Notes: generated from the sequence alone by a model not told the origin. A stretch of DNA of 64,000 nucleotides from Opisthorchis felineus (GCA_004794785.1 SJOL01005521.1:225274-289273); one strand, 5' to 3'. Numbered from the stretch's first letter, positions 12,009-24,324 are shown. Numbers and translations are program-made.

Positions 12009-12320
12009 AAGTGTGCTGGTGTAGTGGTAACACGCTTGCCTCCGGAGTTCAAACCCGGGAACTTCCAAGGATACGGACTGCCACTCAGCTCTAATGGGAG
12101 AGGAAATTGAGTCCAGTACCTTCATTTATGGTGCGATCACGCAAGAATAATCACGCAAGGACTGGAGGGGGAGTGTCCAAACGAGAGTGACGTGGATCTA
12201 AATTCAACAAGTCTCACAACCAGCTATAAATAATCTAAGTTTCTGTCAGTGATGCTCTGAATTCTGCCGTCGTCCTTATGACAACATGTGCAATTCGCGT
12301 GATAATGATAATTGCCTCAT
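12009..12320 (+). mobile_element. second tRNA-derived SINE-like element
   Basis: At 12017-12027 TGGTGTAGTGG is a perfect Pol III A box (TRGYNNARNNG), and at 12047-12056 GTTCAAACCC is a good B box. Their spacing (about 30 nt) is too short for a functional tRNA and no anticodon arm can be folded, so this is a tRNA-derived head. The sequence downstream (about 12180-12245) resembles 62235-62310, which supports a dispersed family. A GATAATGATAA run at about 12300 may be its tail. No target duplication was found; ends are approximate. Confidence 0.5.
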
Positions 12321-12938
12321 TTCGAGTCTCTCTTTGACATACTGATCCAGAGTTAACGAGCAATTCGCCTAAATGGATATCTAACCGTTCATGTGGACAG
12401 GGTGGTCAATGGGTCAATCACCCATTCAGCATAGAAGCCTGAAGTTAGCAATACTGACTGTCACCTCGGGTATCGTAATCAAAACTGTAGGCCTTTTACT
12501 TGGACATTCCAATCACAGCTTATAAAACCACTATCTATTTCCCCCACAACTAAACTAGGAGAAAGTATGAAGGCCCTTTTCCGAGACACATTGTTCCGAA
12601 TCATCTAGAGAATTAACACGTGCACAGATTTGTTCAAAGGAATTCCAAACTTATGGTTTTCTTGGAGTTAGGATGGAGGTTGATTGTGTTTGCTGCCAGG
12701 TACCCCTCACACAGTACATACTATCGTACTGCTTTCAACAGCTGATTGTCAATATTGGCTACGCGTTTTCTATAAAACGCTAAAGCCACAAACACCTGGA
12801 CCAGGATAGTCTAATCAGCGTTAAGGGAGAAGTAATTACTTGTGGCTTAGTCCCATCGATCTAGGGTGGGGCACAAACTTACTCAGATGATTTATATATG
12901 TTCTGTAGCACAATGACGAGTTTGATGGCACGACGAAA
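12321..12938. other. no gene recognised
   Basis: Unique-looking non-coding sequence; nothing identified on either strand. Confidence 0.35.
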
Positions 12939-13432
12939 GTGTACAAAGAAGTATTTCCGCGTTCTAATGTGGCCCTGGATTCGCCTCAATATTTGTCGGC
13001 ACACCAGTCCGATACAGCCACTTTCTCAAGGACAATGAGCCAAGATGCTTGGCCAAATGTCCTTTTGAAGTGCGGATTCTTCCGATTTCTTGAATGGGCC
13101 TGCTCCAGCCTGTGGCCTCCGGAAATGACGGGGACAGACGCCAACCTGGCTACACAAGCAGTTTTCAATCGCTGGGTTCCCCCACCACCTGCACTGACTT
13201 TTTCTGCCGGTAAAGTGGTTAGTATGGGAACATCTCATCCTACCCATCGAGTCTTGTTGGGCTGATTTCCTCACGTGTGAAAGGGTGCGAGAATATAGGC
13301 CGACCTAGGTTTATTTATGGTCTGCATGAGGAGATGCTAGTAGGTGCAAACGAGTCACCGGTCGATGAAATGAGTGCTTTCGGAACATCGAAGCATGGCG
13401 CGGAACTTGGTGCATTAGCAGAAAGAGCATAG
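12939..13432 (+). CDS. candidate 3' end of a plus-strand gene (two exons)
   Basis: An open frame ends at a donor at 13209/13210 (GTAAAG). An 89-nt intron ends with AG at 13298, and the frame resumes in phase (1 to 1) for 44 codons to a TAG at 13430-13432. The second exon encodes an acidic, polar tail containing HEEMLVGANESPVDEM. AATAAA lies 178 nt after the stop. The start given is only where the frame has its first ATG; the true 5' border of the exon is unknown. The product is unrecognised. The minus strand is also open for 124 codons opposite the 3' end (13315-13689), so this could instead be repeat-derived. Confidence 0.35.
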
Positions 13433-13609
13433 TCCAAGAAACAGAGAACACAGTGGGGTGCTATGTCAAGCCGGAGTTCCCAAAAAATTGAGTGCACAGG
13501 AAAATTAGCATGTGCTCGTAAGATAACGCTGCGTAATGAATTGAAGGATTGTAAGAGTGTGTTCAAGTATAGTCTGCGCTTTGCATCAAATCGAGTTATG
13601 AACATAAGG

Positions 13610-13615
13610 AATAAA
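13610..13615 (+). terminator. candidate polyadenylation signal
   Basis: AATAAA on the plus strand 178 nt downstream of the TAG at 13430, a normal 3' UTR distance. It supports the gene-end model just upstream but is not proof by itself. Confidence 0.35.
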
Positions 13616-14896
13616 CTGTTATTTTGCTGATACTGAGTCAAGATCACTTCAGTGATAGGGTTTACTCTGTTGCTGTTCCCCGAAAACACTGTCCATATTA
13701 GGCACCAGCGATTCTTTGCTTACCGACTTTCATGTCTAAAGATGTAGGTGATGTAGGTGCTGTAGAAAAATACGACTGAAAATTCATCCGCTATCTCAGC
13801 TATGAAAAACAGCGCATATTTTTATTTTCGGTTTTGGCAACTATGCTCGTATGGCTCATTTTGAAAACTTTTCATAACCAGTGTGCCGCGCTAATTCTGA
13901 GTAAATACAAGTACCCGGTGTGGAAAGAATTCACTCCTGCCTCACCTTTAACTGCACAAGCCAAGAGGCGATCGTGGCGAATACGCCAAGTTCACCAACT
14001 TAATAGCCTTCAGTGAGATTTCAATATACTTGTTCCCGCTTGAAGCTAAATTTCAACTCTCAACCCGGTTTTCTTCTGCAGCTGCCTTCTTTCGTGGATA
14101 TCAGAAGGTTACTCTAACCAGCGGGCGATTAGTATACTGTACGGACTCCAGTGGTGTCCTGCTCTCTGATTCGCTTTTTTTCTTATTCATTATTGTTCTG
14201 ACAAATAAATGACTGTTTTCAACAACGGAGAAACGCAAATTCTGTGCGATGACCAGGACCATTATGGTTGTTTGCTTCAACGAACGTGCCTTTAGAAAGA
14301 ACAAACTTCGGACGACAAATGCTTAGTATCGATACCCATGAAGACTAGCCGCACAGAATAATCCGTAGTAGTGTCTACACTATGCAAATTCGGTGTGGAC
14401 ACGTGCCGAGTTAAGCATACCTGCACCAATGCGATGCTAACCACTCCTTAACGGTGTCCACTGTGAACACAATCGACAATACAATTGCTGTTCGGCCGAC
14501 GTGTGCACGCTGACAACTATCATTAGAGCTGCAGGTCAGCTAGACAACTTTAGCGTGAACTTTAGGCAAAAATACAAACAGATTAACTTGGTGCCAAGTG
14601 TTGTCAATGCTTACAACACCAAAGAGCAAACTGGCATAGCGAGGGCCTGAATAGTAAGGTGTTGTCCGATAGGGAGGGGATGATACAGTGCGCACCCCCA
14701 ACGTGATGAAAAATAAGTCCACGATTGCCTAGTATTTGGCTGAGGAATTCCAAAAAAGCATTACCAATTTGTAGATTACGTTTCATAGGGTAATGTGACG
14801 ATTACTAAGACGGTTAAACAAATTGAAATTGCTACTGATTGGGTACAGTGAAGAAATGATGTTCACTTGAAGAGACTTCAGTACTCGCATGCTGTA
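13616..14896. other. no gene recognised
   Basis: Short overlapping frames on both strands (13834-14016, 14030-14212, 14101-14304, 14540-14786), none with domain or splice support. Confidence 0.35.
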
Positions 14897-14921
14897 GATT
14901 CTTTTCTTCTATTCTTATTTG

Positions 14922-15169
14922 GCCCAGTCGCGCCCTCAATGGCGCTCGTACATCCAAGCTATTGCCTACAATGTATAGCTCCCTTCCCAATCCTCCCGCT
15001 TGGCAGTCCACTGACTGTACTGTATTTATGCACCAATTTATCAGCTCCCGCCTCCAATGCGCAGTTACATACCCCACCTCCCCAAATCATCGATGAACGA
15101 AACTGTGGCAGCTACAACCACTGTACGACAAGTACGCGGTTCTTACAGCTGACAATGATGATGATGATG
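14922..15169 (+). mobile_element. nested retroelement insertion with 11-bp target duplication
   Basis: The segment is flanked by a perfect 11-bp direct repeat ATTCTTATTTG at 14911-14921 and 15170-15180. Removing the segment and one repeat restores pairing between the left arm of the foldback element and its right arm, which proves the insertion is later. It ends in an (ATG)n run just before the downstream duplication, as expected for the 3' microsatellite tail of a non-LTR retrotransposon. At 248 bp it is either a 5'-truncated LINE 3' end or a SINE. I recall its antisense peptide (for example RELINWCINTVQSVDC) as frequent in fluke data; that is memory, not a search. Confidence 0.75.
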
Positions 15170-15209
15170 ATTCTTATTTGTACAACTTCATTCCCCGTTT
15201 TTTTGTCTA

Positions 15210-15449
15210 TACCGCATTTGCTGATAAATCCCCATTTGAATAATTTGACTTTTGGAGGTTTGCGCGTAACTCAACGTGGCCCAACTGGTTGCTGGAAAGA
15301 AACGATAGTAGTAAAAGTCCGGGATCCACAGGACAGCTCAAATTTGAGTACTATTGACTGATTCCAGTAATCAGTTGGGCCACGTTGAGTTACGCGCAAG
15401 ATCCTAAAAGTCAAACTGTTCAAATAAAGGTTTAGCAACAAATGCGGTA
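15210..15449. repeat. 88-bp-arm hairpin core
   Basis: Inner part of the foldback element. Arms 15210-15297 and 15362-15449 with a 64-nt centre. Both arms contain GCGTAACTCAACGTGGCC in opposite orientation. Transcription across it would give a long double-stranded RNA. Confidence 0.85.
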
Positions 15450-15738
15450 CTATGAATAAAATAATAAAATAATAAAATTTTACAAACATCTAATTGTGGG
15501 ATTACACCGGCTTCTGTACAACAGTTTAGGAACTGATAATTCCAAACGGGGTCCCAATGTTCACACCGACTCAAGGCAAGATAGCGAAACCCACGAGTTC
15601 ATTTAAACAAGGCTTACGATGACAAGGTCAAAGAGCGGTTTACGTTCAGGTAAAAACAAAGAAGGCGATATGGGCACGAAACGGGGATGACAAAATTGGG
15701 AATGACGTTGTACACAATAAGAATAGAAGAAAAGAATC

Positions 15739-18700
15739 AACACATGCCAGGACGCAATCCGCACTGCTCCCTGTAGCTCCAAATTGCCTAACTGTCCGCA
15801 TAACGAATTAAATCAATCGTTCCAATTACAATCACAAAGTGACAGTCGAAATGATGGGGCTCGCGAAGAAAAGATGACGTGATCTATACGATTATCAACG
15901 ATTCCACTCTGGACAAACAAAGTAGTGGTGTTGATCAGCAGGCGACAGGCCCATTACACATTGAAACAACAATATGCGGGAAAGTTACTTGGAGGTATTA
16001 GCCATCCGATTTTGGTAATTCGCTCAGCTCACAAGCTGGGAATGGTCCAAATGGCAGGTTAGACTGGTGGAACCTCAGTCCAAGTATTAATCTGCTCAAC
16101 AACCCATGAGTCATATCAGAATACCGACTGCGCACACATGAAATATTCCCACAGGAATTTGTCCTTTTCAGGGTTTCCAGGCAAGTCTTAAAAATATTAC
16201 CGTTGAAAACAGTTAGCTTGTTTTCCGATATGACCTTTCGTTCCTGATAAAAAAACTGCAGTCATCTACGCCATGTAACATCGGTGAAAAATGGCAGAGG
16301 GTCTTGTAAATTTGTTGCGGTGTGTGTCATAGTCAGAATATCGGTTACTGACAGAAAAATGCTTAGATGTTTTTTAGTTATTAAACACAAATAGTGGCAA
16401 CTTTGTGAAGTAGTTACCATCAGGAGAGTCACTTTAATTAGTAGCTGCTGTACGATGGCAGAGTGACGTTATCCGGCTTCTCCAGATGATCTTTGTAAAT
16501 AATTGATTTCGTATACGGTGGGAAGAAGATCCTCAACACGTAAGCTGTTACAGTGGGATTACCCAAGTGTATTATGTGCATCCGAATATTGTTTCAGAAA
16601 GAGCGTGCATATTGCATCTAATTAAATTCATTATGAACTTCGCTTCCCTCTAATACTCCGGTACGTTTTCTGGTACAAAACCACGTTTATTGGTGACGTT
16701 TACTGCAAACATCAGCCTTAACTCGTGTTACGCGAACGCCAATTAGTAGACAGTGCAAAGGTTTTAGAAATAAATCATCGCAACACGACAGCTGTTGGAC
16801 GATTTTAAGCAGACATCACATGTCTATGTTCAACGGATTCCATCAAGTCCCATTACTTTAATAGTTTGAGACAGAATTTCAGCTGAGGTAGATTTCTTGT
16901 AGAAACCATGCGTTTAATTCGACATCTCACGAAGAGGCAACGAAGTTGAGACAACTCTAAGGCGGTTCTCAGTCTTCCAGCACGAACTGCAGATTTTATA
17001 TCCGAATATATTACTGGTACTATTATAACATGCAACCTTCTAATTAAGAAAACCACGCAGTTAACGGGCTTCTATCAAAGTCCGCACCTACACACTCCGT
17101 CAGCACCAGATGACGTGATATGAACCACATTCCTGGTGTTATATCCTTTGTAAGTAAAAGGCAACCAATGATTAGCTATCCGTACCTCATTGGAGATATT
17201 TACCTCCCGTCTGCACGTCCGAATCTCATAGGAGATTTTTGAGATGTACCCGCCACGGAGTACATAATAGGGAAGAACCACATGTACATCGTAGGTTGGT
17301 CTTTTGGATCCACAATTCACACAGAGACAGCTACTTTGATTTCATACCGGGATATATCCGAAACAAAACCTGTTAATCTGCGTAGAGTTTCAGAATGCTT
17401 TAACCTTGGAGACCCAAGAAACACGCAAGGAACACAATGGCGAAACAATACAAATTAACTTTATTTCTCTACCGCGCCCAGCGTACGTGGTTCTAAGATT
17501 CCCCTACCTAGAAGCCTTAAAGACAGCTTCCTCTGATTCAGCTATTACTCTTCTATCTTGGCTGAACTGGGTAACTTGCGCTTTCCAGTGAAGGACGTAT
17601 ACGAGCAGCCGCGAGCATATCCAATCTGAATAAAGTTGGATTGGGGGCAGTCTAGCGTTCCAACCGACAACTCTTGCCTATTCAGAAGCACGACAAATCT
17701 TGGCCATCGACAACTGTGCTTTGTAAAGCATCATTATAGGTCGGCCTTATCAACACAAGTAAAATCTTGTAAATAACAGGCCAGTTAGCTGATAACTTGA
17801 ACCGCTCGCCCGAGGTTGATAATCAGACCAAGAGGTTGTTTGCTCATTCGCCATCCGAAGCACTTTAACGTCTGCATCTGTTCCATTTCTCTCAGTTTCC
17901 CATAACAAAACACACGGCGAGTGCTGGATCAGTAATAGCGAACTTCGGTAAATTTCCCGATGAGTTTCTGCTCGTCTCAAGCTAACAATTTTAACGATGT
18001 TTTTTCAAACATTTTTCGAACCGGAATGTTTTGGAATAAAAATAAGTAAACAATGAGAAACCTGCAGTTAATTAGTACTCGAAGGACTGTAAAAGATGCC
18101 GAGGTATAAGCAATAGTACTCTAAAGGTTTTCAGCTCTTGCTTCCGCTGTGGGCTGTGACCTACCGGAAGAAGCGAGTCAGCACATCTACTGTTCCATAG
18201 CCTTGCCCCCCCGTATTATATAAGGTAGAGGATGTTGTCATACACAGTATTTTCTGTGACAGTATTTTCAGATTGACGGACAAGTGTACTTATGTTTACA
18301 CCGGGTTTAACCTGGAGTCAGACCACGCTATCGTAAACATTCTGCCGAAATCTGTTTTTTGAACACACAAATGTACCAAATGCTTCCGGTACGAAGTCAT
18401 CGGCTAATCCTAATTAATTTCGAAGATCTAGCAAATCAACATTGAAATTACACGTCGTATTACTCTGCACACTCACACTCCGCTTGTGATCATTTCAATG
18501 TAACTGTGTATGTGATATACTTCATCTAAGACAACATGCGATATATCTTGCTGACGTTTTGTCTTTTTTACACAACACTCATTTTTCTGCTACCTTGGTC
18601 ACCGTTCGCTCAACCTGGTGGCGAAAAAAACCGGGCCTATCATCACCGAGTAGCAAATGAAGTGTAAATTTTGCGCGCATATTCACAATCATGCTCGTAT

Positions 18701-20231
18701 GGTCTGAATACAAGCTTAAGGAAAGGACAATATCGTCAGCAGAATGCGCCTTTAACTAATGGAGTAAACAAACGACGGCTTACTATTTTTTATCAAGCCT
18801 GCATACCAATTTCAAGGCTAGCTGACATTTTATGAAAGCAGGTGGACGATATTGATCTTTTAAGCAAGAATCATCAAGTTCGCTCCGGAGGAGTAGCGAG
18901 GCACACTGTTACATGGATGATAAACATATTCCTCCATCCCATAAAAGTGGTTCCAGCCAGTGTGACGTAGGACTGAAGACGAACCTAGCGTGTGGTTCAA
19001 TTCGGCCTGAAACACTAATATAGTATGTCAGCACGATCATGCGCGCACTAACTAAGGGCGCATAGACCAATTGTTTCGGTGCTTTGTTTGGACAGCGGGT
19101 AGGTTGCACACAGTCCCAAGGACGGAAATGGATGGCCTGGAAGTGCACTTTGCAAGTTATTACGCTGAGGGAGGTTTCACGGTTGTTATTCACAAGTGAT
19201 ATGATTGTGCAAGTTGAAAAACCTCATCAGATCATGCAGCAGTCACTATATTCGTATAGCACGTTAATGTTGGAATATATCCAAAGATATTTATCACCAT
19301 AAGTTGGGGTCCCTCATGAGGATGAGCACGGTACACGTGTGGTTCCTCCTGATGAAATAGTCCTCAGATATCTGTACCACTCTTCTAGGGTGGATGAAGC
19401 TACGATAGTTAAATGCTCCCGTATTCTGTTTTACCTACTATTGCACTGAAACCAAAAACTTGCCGTTTATTGCACCAAAGTAACGCGAGCCTCAGGAAGA
19501 AAAACTGTAAGCCCGGAATTGTTTTGCTCATGGGAAGTTGAAACAGGCTGTAATAAGTGCGTCTAGTTTTCTGTCATAATGAAGAAACACAAGAGGTAAG
19601 GGGATCGTCTGCACTGTCTTCCACTAACACATGCTACACACACACGAACGGTTACGGCGGAAACAGCAGAGTTATGTACTTCCGTCTATCCAGGGACAAT
19701 TGCGATGCGGTAAGCAGACAGCAACCCATTTCCAGTGCAATTAATCTAGGACGAGATAATAAGAAAATCTGAAAACCTCCTAAATCAGCACACGATCATA
19801 ATAGTTGTTGGGGAAGCACTAAATTCGGGGAGATCGAGACGCAGTCCTGATCATCATGCGAAGAGGAACAACAGACAGGCCAGGTTATCTTAAGTCAAAG
19901 TACCAAGAAGTAAAAGGACATCTTCTACGAATATGGTTCACTACGAACATGCTTAGCTGTTTGCAGCTCATTTAACTTATATTAAACTCCGAGTAACGCA
20001 CCGACGGTTGCCTAGGTATTCTATGTCACGTGAAACGAATTTCTAACATTGAGGATCGCTCATTTGGGAGTTTCATATTTAAATCAGTCACCAGTGAGAG
20101 CGACTCACAGACTCAGCCTTCAGAAACGCATTACATCGAGAGTGTTGAGCAGTTCAGACAGCATACGTTCATTGGTTAATAAATGGTTGATAATTTATTA
20201 ACAAGGTGTCCTCCAACACAAAAGCAAAGTG
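15739..20231. other. no gene recognised
   Basis: About 4.5 kb with only short frames on both strands (for example 16853-17056, 17075-17320, 17750-17980, 18909-19193, 19557-19772), none with a recognised domain. It may be intron or intergenic DNA. No repeat shared with other parts of the window was noticed. Confidence 0.35.
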
Positions 20232-20245
20232 CACTGAATGATGTA

Positions 20246-20434
20246 AAAAAATCGTTCAGCTGTAACGCCGTTCCGGTGCCTAGCTGCCATGTCACCCGAA
20301 GAAAGCACGAGGGTTGGGACACTTCCAGGTCGCCCAAGCCTAGACAGAGGAAGTCGAGAGGCAGAAGTCGGGTTCGAACCACGGACCTTTCGGTTAGTAA
20401 ATTCGCACTCTAATAAATGAGCCATCTCGCCTCC
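20246..20434 (-). mobile_element. tRNA-derived SINE, copy 3, with 14-bp target duplication
   Basis: A complete minus-strand copy flanked by a perfect 14-bp duplication CACTGAATGATGTA (20232-20245 and 20435-20448). The minus strand begins GGAGGCGAGATGG, with the A box slightly decayed (TGGCTCATTTA) and the B box GGTTCGAACCC intact, and ends in AACGATTTTTT. This copy fixes the element at 189 bp and shows its true 5' end. The peptide seen in its minus frames is SINE read-through. Confidence 0.95.
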
Positions 20435-20448
20435 CACTGAATGATGTA

Positions 20449-21214
20449 CCTTGGTTTGGTCTAACATGTTTATCTTGATACATCCCGGTTAGATTTTTCA
20501 ATCCTGTTAACATTGTTCTCCCTGTACTGTGCAGTGTTTAAATTTCACCCACGAGAATACAAGTCATGCACTATTGGCCTTTTAGGTCTCATAGCTCGTG
20601 CGGGTAAGCCTAATTTGCCTATTGTTACGGTGGCTGCAACTTTTAAATAAGACTGAGTGAAACACTCATTTAAATGATAACATGTTTAATGTTTCTATCA
20701 CTACGGATGTCTTTGAGCCTAATTTTGCTGTCATTCAGATGTAGACGCACTCATCTCAGGCAGGTTCTGCCCTTTACATCGAATGCAGTAAGTTTGAAAG
20801 CTACCAAACCTCTGGACAAAGTTAACCTGACGCTGGGTACATGGCGTCGATGGGTAGCATGAAACTACTGAAACACGGCTGTTTAATTCAAGCATGATAG
20901 AGGTAGCCGACAAAGGGGATTTGGGGTAAAACGAAGTTAGTAAATTATGCTCGCTTCCGAAGCCTGGGTTGTAAACCAACCTGGAACAGCTCAATTAAAT
21001 ACTACAACCTAATCAACGTTTTGTTATTTTGTTTCCGTACTCTGAGGCTGTCGATTCTATGACCTTTATCTTTCGAAAGTTTGATCAAAAAACTTGAGAA
21101 TCACTCACAACAATATGCAACTGCTTTCTGGAAGAAAAATGATCCATACAAGCCCCAAAGCAGCGCACCAGTTCGAGAAAGTTGACTAAAGCAGAAACAA
21201 TGAACGGTACTCAC
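20449..21214. other. no gene recognised
   Basis: Short frames at 20674-20862 (+) and 20731-20994 (-) overlap each other and have no support. Nothing else identified. Confidence 0.35.
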
Positions 21215-21464
21215 TCAAAGACTAGTAGGTTTCTGTGAGTGGAAGTTATCGTATGTTGTGCGTTTTGGGAACAGGATAATTGACACATCAGATAGTTAGC
21301 CATATGCGACGGTCGTGAATGGAAGAATTCACACACTGACGCCATGATAGTCAACACTTTGGTGCCACTCCGCGGCGATGTAAACGAGTAAACACTCAAT
21401 GCCCATGAAAGTAGTCGGTCTGAGGAATCATAATTATTTGAGCAATCAGAGCGGGTAGTACCAG
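21215..21464 (-). CDS. candidate exon, unknown product
   Basis: A 250-nt minus-strand exon between a good acceptor (TTTTATCTTCACACAG) and a good donor (GAGTGAGT, GTGAGT at 21214-21209), phase 1 to 2. It encodes 82 residues rich in Ser, Thr and Cys (for example CQLSCSQNAQHTITS) with no recognised fold. Its start phase does not match the end phase of the exon at 21702-21798, so at least one exon between or one border is wrong. Confidence 0.35.
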
Positions 21465-21701
21465 CTGTGTGAAGATAAAAGCAACGTAAAGCTTTTCGGT
21501 GCTTGTATTTTTCCAGCTTCACTGGACCGCTTTTATACAGCTCGGTTTATTGCTCGTTTTGAACTAAATAACCCCTTTCACGATATACGTATACCACAAA
21601 ATCAGGTGTTGATTTGTGCTACAATGTGATGCCCCAGTGCGGCGCGCCTGAATGCCATTGATTTTCGCTTTGTTTACATTTGTGTACCGTAAACTACTTA
21701 C

Positions 21702-21798
21702 AACATTAATCGTTCCACATTTATTGATTAACCTGTTCGCGTAGCGCTGCCACAAGTGATCGGTCCAAAGTATTTCAGATGAACATTTGAAGGCACAA
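21702..21798 (-). CDS. candidate exon, unknown product
   Basis: A 97-nt minus-strand exon with a pyrimidine-rich acceptor (TTTCCTTCCTTATGGTTTTGAG) trimmed here to its last bases TTATGGTTTTGAG, and a GTAAGT donor, phase 2 to 0. It encodes 32 residues with three cysteines, CAFKCSSEILWTDHLW at the start. No family assigned; an extracellular location is suggested only by the cysteines. Confidence 0.3.
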
Positions 21799-21989
21799 CT
21801 CAAAACCATAAGGAAGGAAAGGATTATATATGAAGCAGAGCATGTTTCAACATAGTCGAGTGAGCTTTGTACATAGGTTAAGTTACTCACACGTAGCTGG
21901 TACACTGCTATTAGCCTGAACTGTGACTGCAAGATAATATGTGGGTACATACGACGAAGTGCCGTAGTGTTAGGCGAAATGCTCACGTA

Positions 21990-22053
21990 TATTTAACTAC
22001 ACATTTATTTACGCATTTATTTATTTACTTATTTACACATTTAGTTAACTACA
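21990..22053. repeat. ATTT-rich low-complexity tract
   Basis: Irregular repeats of ATTT, ATTTAC and ACACATTT units. The tract is bounded by TTTAACTACACA at one end and GTTAACTACACA at the other. A simple-sequence expansion; no function inferred. Confidence 0.8.
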
Positions 22054-24126
22054 CAAATCCACACACACTACAGTATCCCGATTACGATCTTGAAAAGACC
22101 GGCGAATTCGGTTGCATCAGAGAGCTTGTCCGGTAGACAGAGAAGAATATTCAACACACATCACTTTCAGAAAATGCGGTCAAGCCCCTTGCAAATTTTA
22201 TCTATCTTGTATGACAGACTGAAGACCATTCCAGTCAACATCGAACTGTTTAGTCTGGCAGTGCATCTCGTATCTTTGAGCACTGCAGTCTCCCTTCTAA
22301 ACAGATGTCCGTTCAAACTATGTATCCAGTATTTTCGAAGGAAAAACACACACCAACGAGTACTGGCTAAATGTTAGACGATATCGAATACCAATGATTA
22401 TTGCTGCTTTCTATTACATTAGACACCTACCGTTACATAGATTAAGGTGCACAGTATTTTGCGTCTTCGGTTGCACAAAAGATTATCTTCTTCAGTCTAG
22501 GCAACGTTTAGCCATGTTTTACAAAGGATAATTGGGCGTTGCTAAGGGCGGAACTACTGATAAATATCAAGTTATTGTTTGATCGAATTAATCAAATACA
22601 TCATACCGATGAATACATGTGAGTAAAGGCTTGCCAGATTGTACATGGGACGACCCATACTGGCCAAAAGAATGGGTTTAATGCACGCTGTGGAACCGAA
22701 TTCCGTCTAGTGAATTTCTCTCTAATGTGACCAGATGTCAACATATTAGCTAAGCAGTGGTTATTCCAAAACCTGGTTTCTTCGATTTTTCACCAGTGCT
22801 GATCAGGTCTAAGTCGTGCTTATGATTAAGACTATCGAAGCAAACTAATGCGTGAACTTTGCCCATTAAACAGAAACTGCAGTTCACCGGGTAAGAGAAA
22901 AATCGCAGCTCAAAGGTAACGTCCAAAAACGCCGATGAGGATCGCATAAGAAGAGTCACTATGTGGAAGATCGTTATAAAGAAGAACCTCTGTACTAATG
23001 TTCATACTAATATCATTTTTGAGTGATCACCCTGATGTCAGTGGAAAACTCACAGAAAAGATGCTAATTACGTAAACATAGTGAACGAAATAATAAACCT
23101 GAACACTCACCTCTATATCTGGACTGCCATGAGATAACTGGGGACAGGACATATTGATTGCTAAAAAAAATAATTATTCCAGTTATCAAAGAGAAAAAGT
23201 GTATAACAAATTCTTCTGTAAAGCGGCCTAATGAACTGAGCACGAATTCAGCATAACCTCACTAAACAGAGCATTCGCCTCACCTGAGCAAAAAAAAATA
23301 TCGAGCAAACCGTACACTGATACAAATATCGTTGGAAACATTTTATTTGACAGGTTGTCAAATACAGGAAACACGGTAACCTAAATAGACAGCCTCAACA
23401 GTTTTCCATCGAGAAAGCCACCTGGGCCCACCATTATACAAACTAGTACAAATTATGAAATAGTACGAACCAAAAGACAAGATGAGTATACTATTCATCT
23501 CAACGGGTTAAAATAACAGTCTGTCAAGACGACATTTTGCATCGAAAACAACGTTACTTTAAGGAGAATTTCAGCAACCTCGTTTTTAGCAGGAAATGTG
23601 GGATATGCATACTCACATCCTTCAGCAGTGCGTACGTTCCCTTTCTGTAGTCTCGACATTCAAGGGCTTTTTGTCATGTAACTCAGCCACCGTTTGATGG
23701 TTCTGAATCTTGAAAACCCCCTACAGAATCGCGTTTAATAACAATGTACAGTTTTATTGAACTCGGACTATCTCAGATACGTATTATTATTCAAGGTATC
23801 CTTCCAACCCAGACTTTAACTCTCTCCGTCGTGGGTTTAGCGTTAAGATTACCTAACCTTAAGTATGACACCGTCCAACTGTGAGTAGGAGAGATCAATT
23901 GCCCAAGTCTTTGAGAGACGTACATTTGAAAGTACACAATTCTGCTAAGCAGTTGAGATCGTCGACGGATGAATACAGGGAAGAGACTGAAGTGAAATTG
24001 TAATACTTCAGTTCTTAAGTTGAAAAAGCCCAAATAATGCAAACCAGACGTGACACTTTTTGAGCGTACTGGACACTAATTTCAGAGTGCCCCGACAGGT
24101 ATGAAATATCTTAGGACTGCCTCAAG
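22054..24126. other. no gene confidently recognised
   Basis: Contains weak minus-strand exon-like segments. One is 22794-22876 (acceptor CCGGTGAACTGCAG, donor GTGAAA, phase 2 to 1), and another lies near 23860-23950. Neither has family support or a phase match to neighbours, so they are not called. Confidence 0.25.
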
Positions 24127-24324
24127 AAAAAAATCGTTCTTCGTTCAGCTGTAGCACCCTTTCGGTGCCTAACTGTCATGCCACCCGAAGGAAGCACTAG
24201 GCCTGGGATACTGCCAGGTTGCCCAAGCCTAGACAGGGGAAGTCAGAATGCAGAGGTTCGGTTCGAACCACGGGCATTCCGGTTATTAAATTCGCACTCT
24301 AACCAATGAGCCATCTCGCGCAAC
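24127..24324 (-). mobile_element. tRNA-derived SINE, copy 4
   Basis: A minus-strand copy with a well kept body. Read on the minus strand it starts GGTTGCGCGAGATGGCTC; the A box is TGGCTCATTGG and the B box GGTTCGAACCG. An A-rich stretch lies on each side (about 24127 and 24327), but I could not define an exact target duplication. The tail has a small duplication (TTCGTTC near 24135-24143) relative to other copies. Confidence 0.85.

Larger units (their letters stand above)
14897..15738. mobile_element. foldback (long inverted repeat) element
   Basis: The two ends are inverted copies: 14897-14919 is the exact reverse complement of 15716-15738 (23 nt). Pairing resumes inside, where 15181-15196 resembles the complement of 15690-15710, and 15210-15297 pairs with 15362-15449 with only scattered mismatches, including a 28-nt block without mismatch. 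The left arm is interrupted by a younger insertion (14922-15169). The right arm has about 230 bp (15456-15690) with no partner on the left, so one arm has gained or lost DNA. No transposase was seen, so this is a non-autonomous foldback or MITE-like element, or an inverted pair of one repeat. The 164-codon plus frame across it is not a gene. Confidence 0.75.

Noticed and set aside
14867..15361. 164-codon plus-strand frame
   Set aside because: It runs through the nested insertion and the foldback arm, includes an (ATG)n run read as Met repeats, and both arms encode the same peptide on opposite strands.
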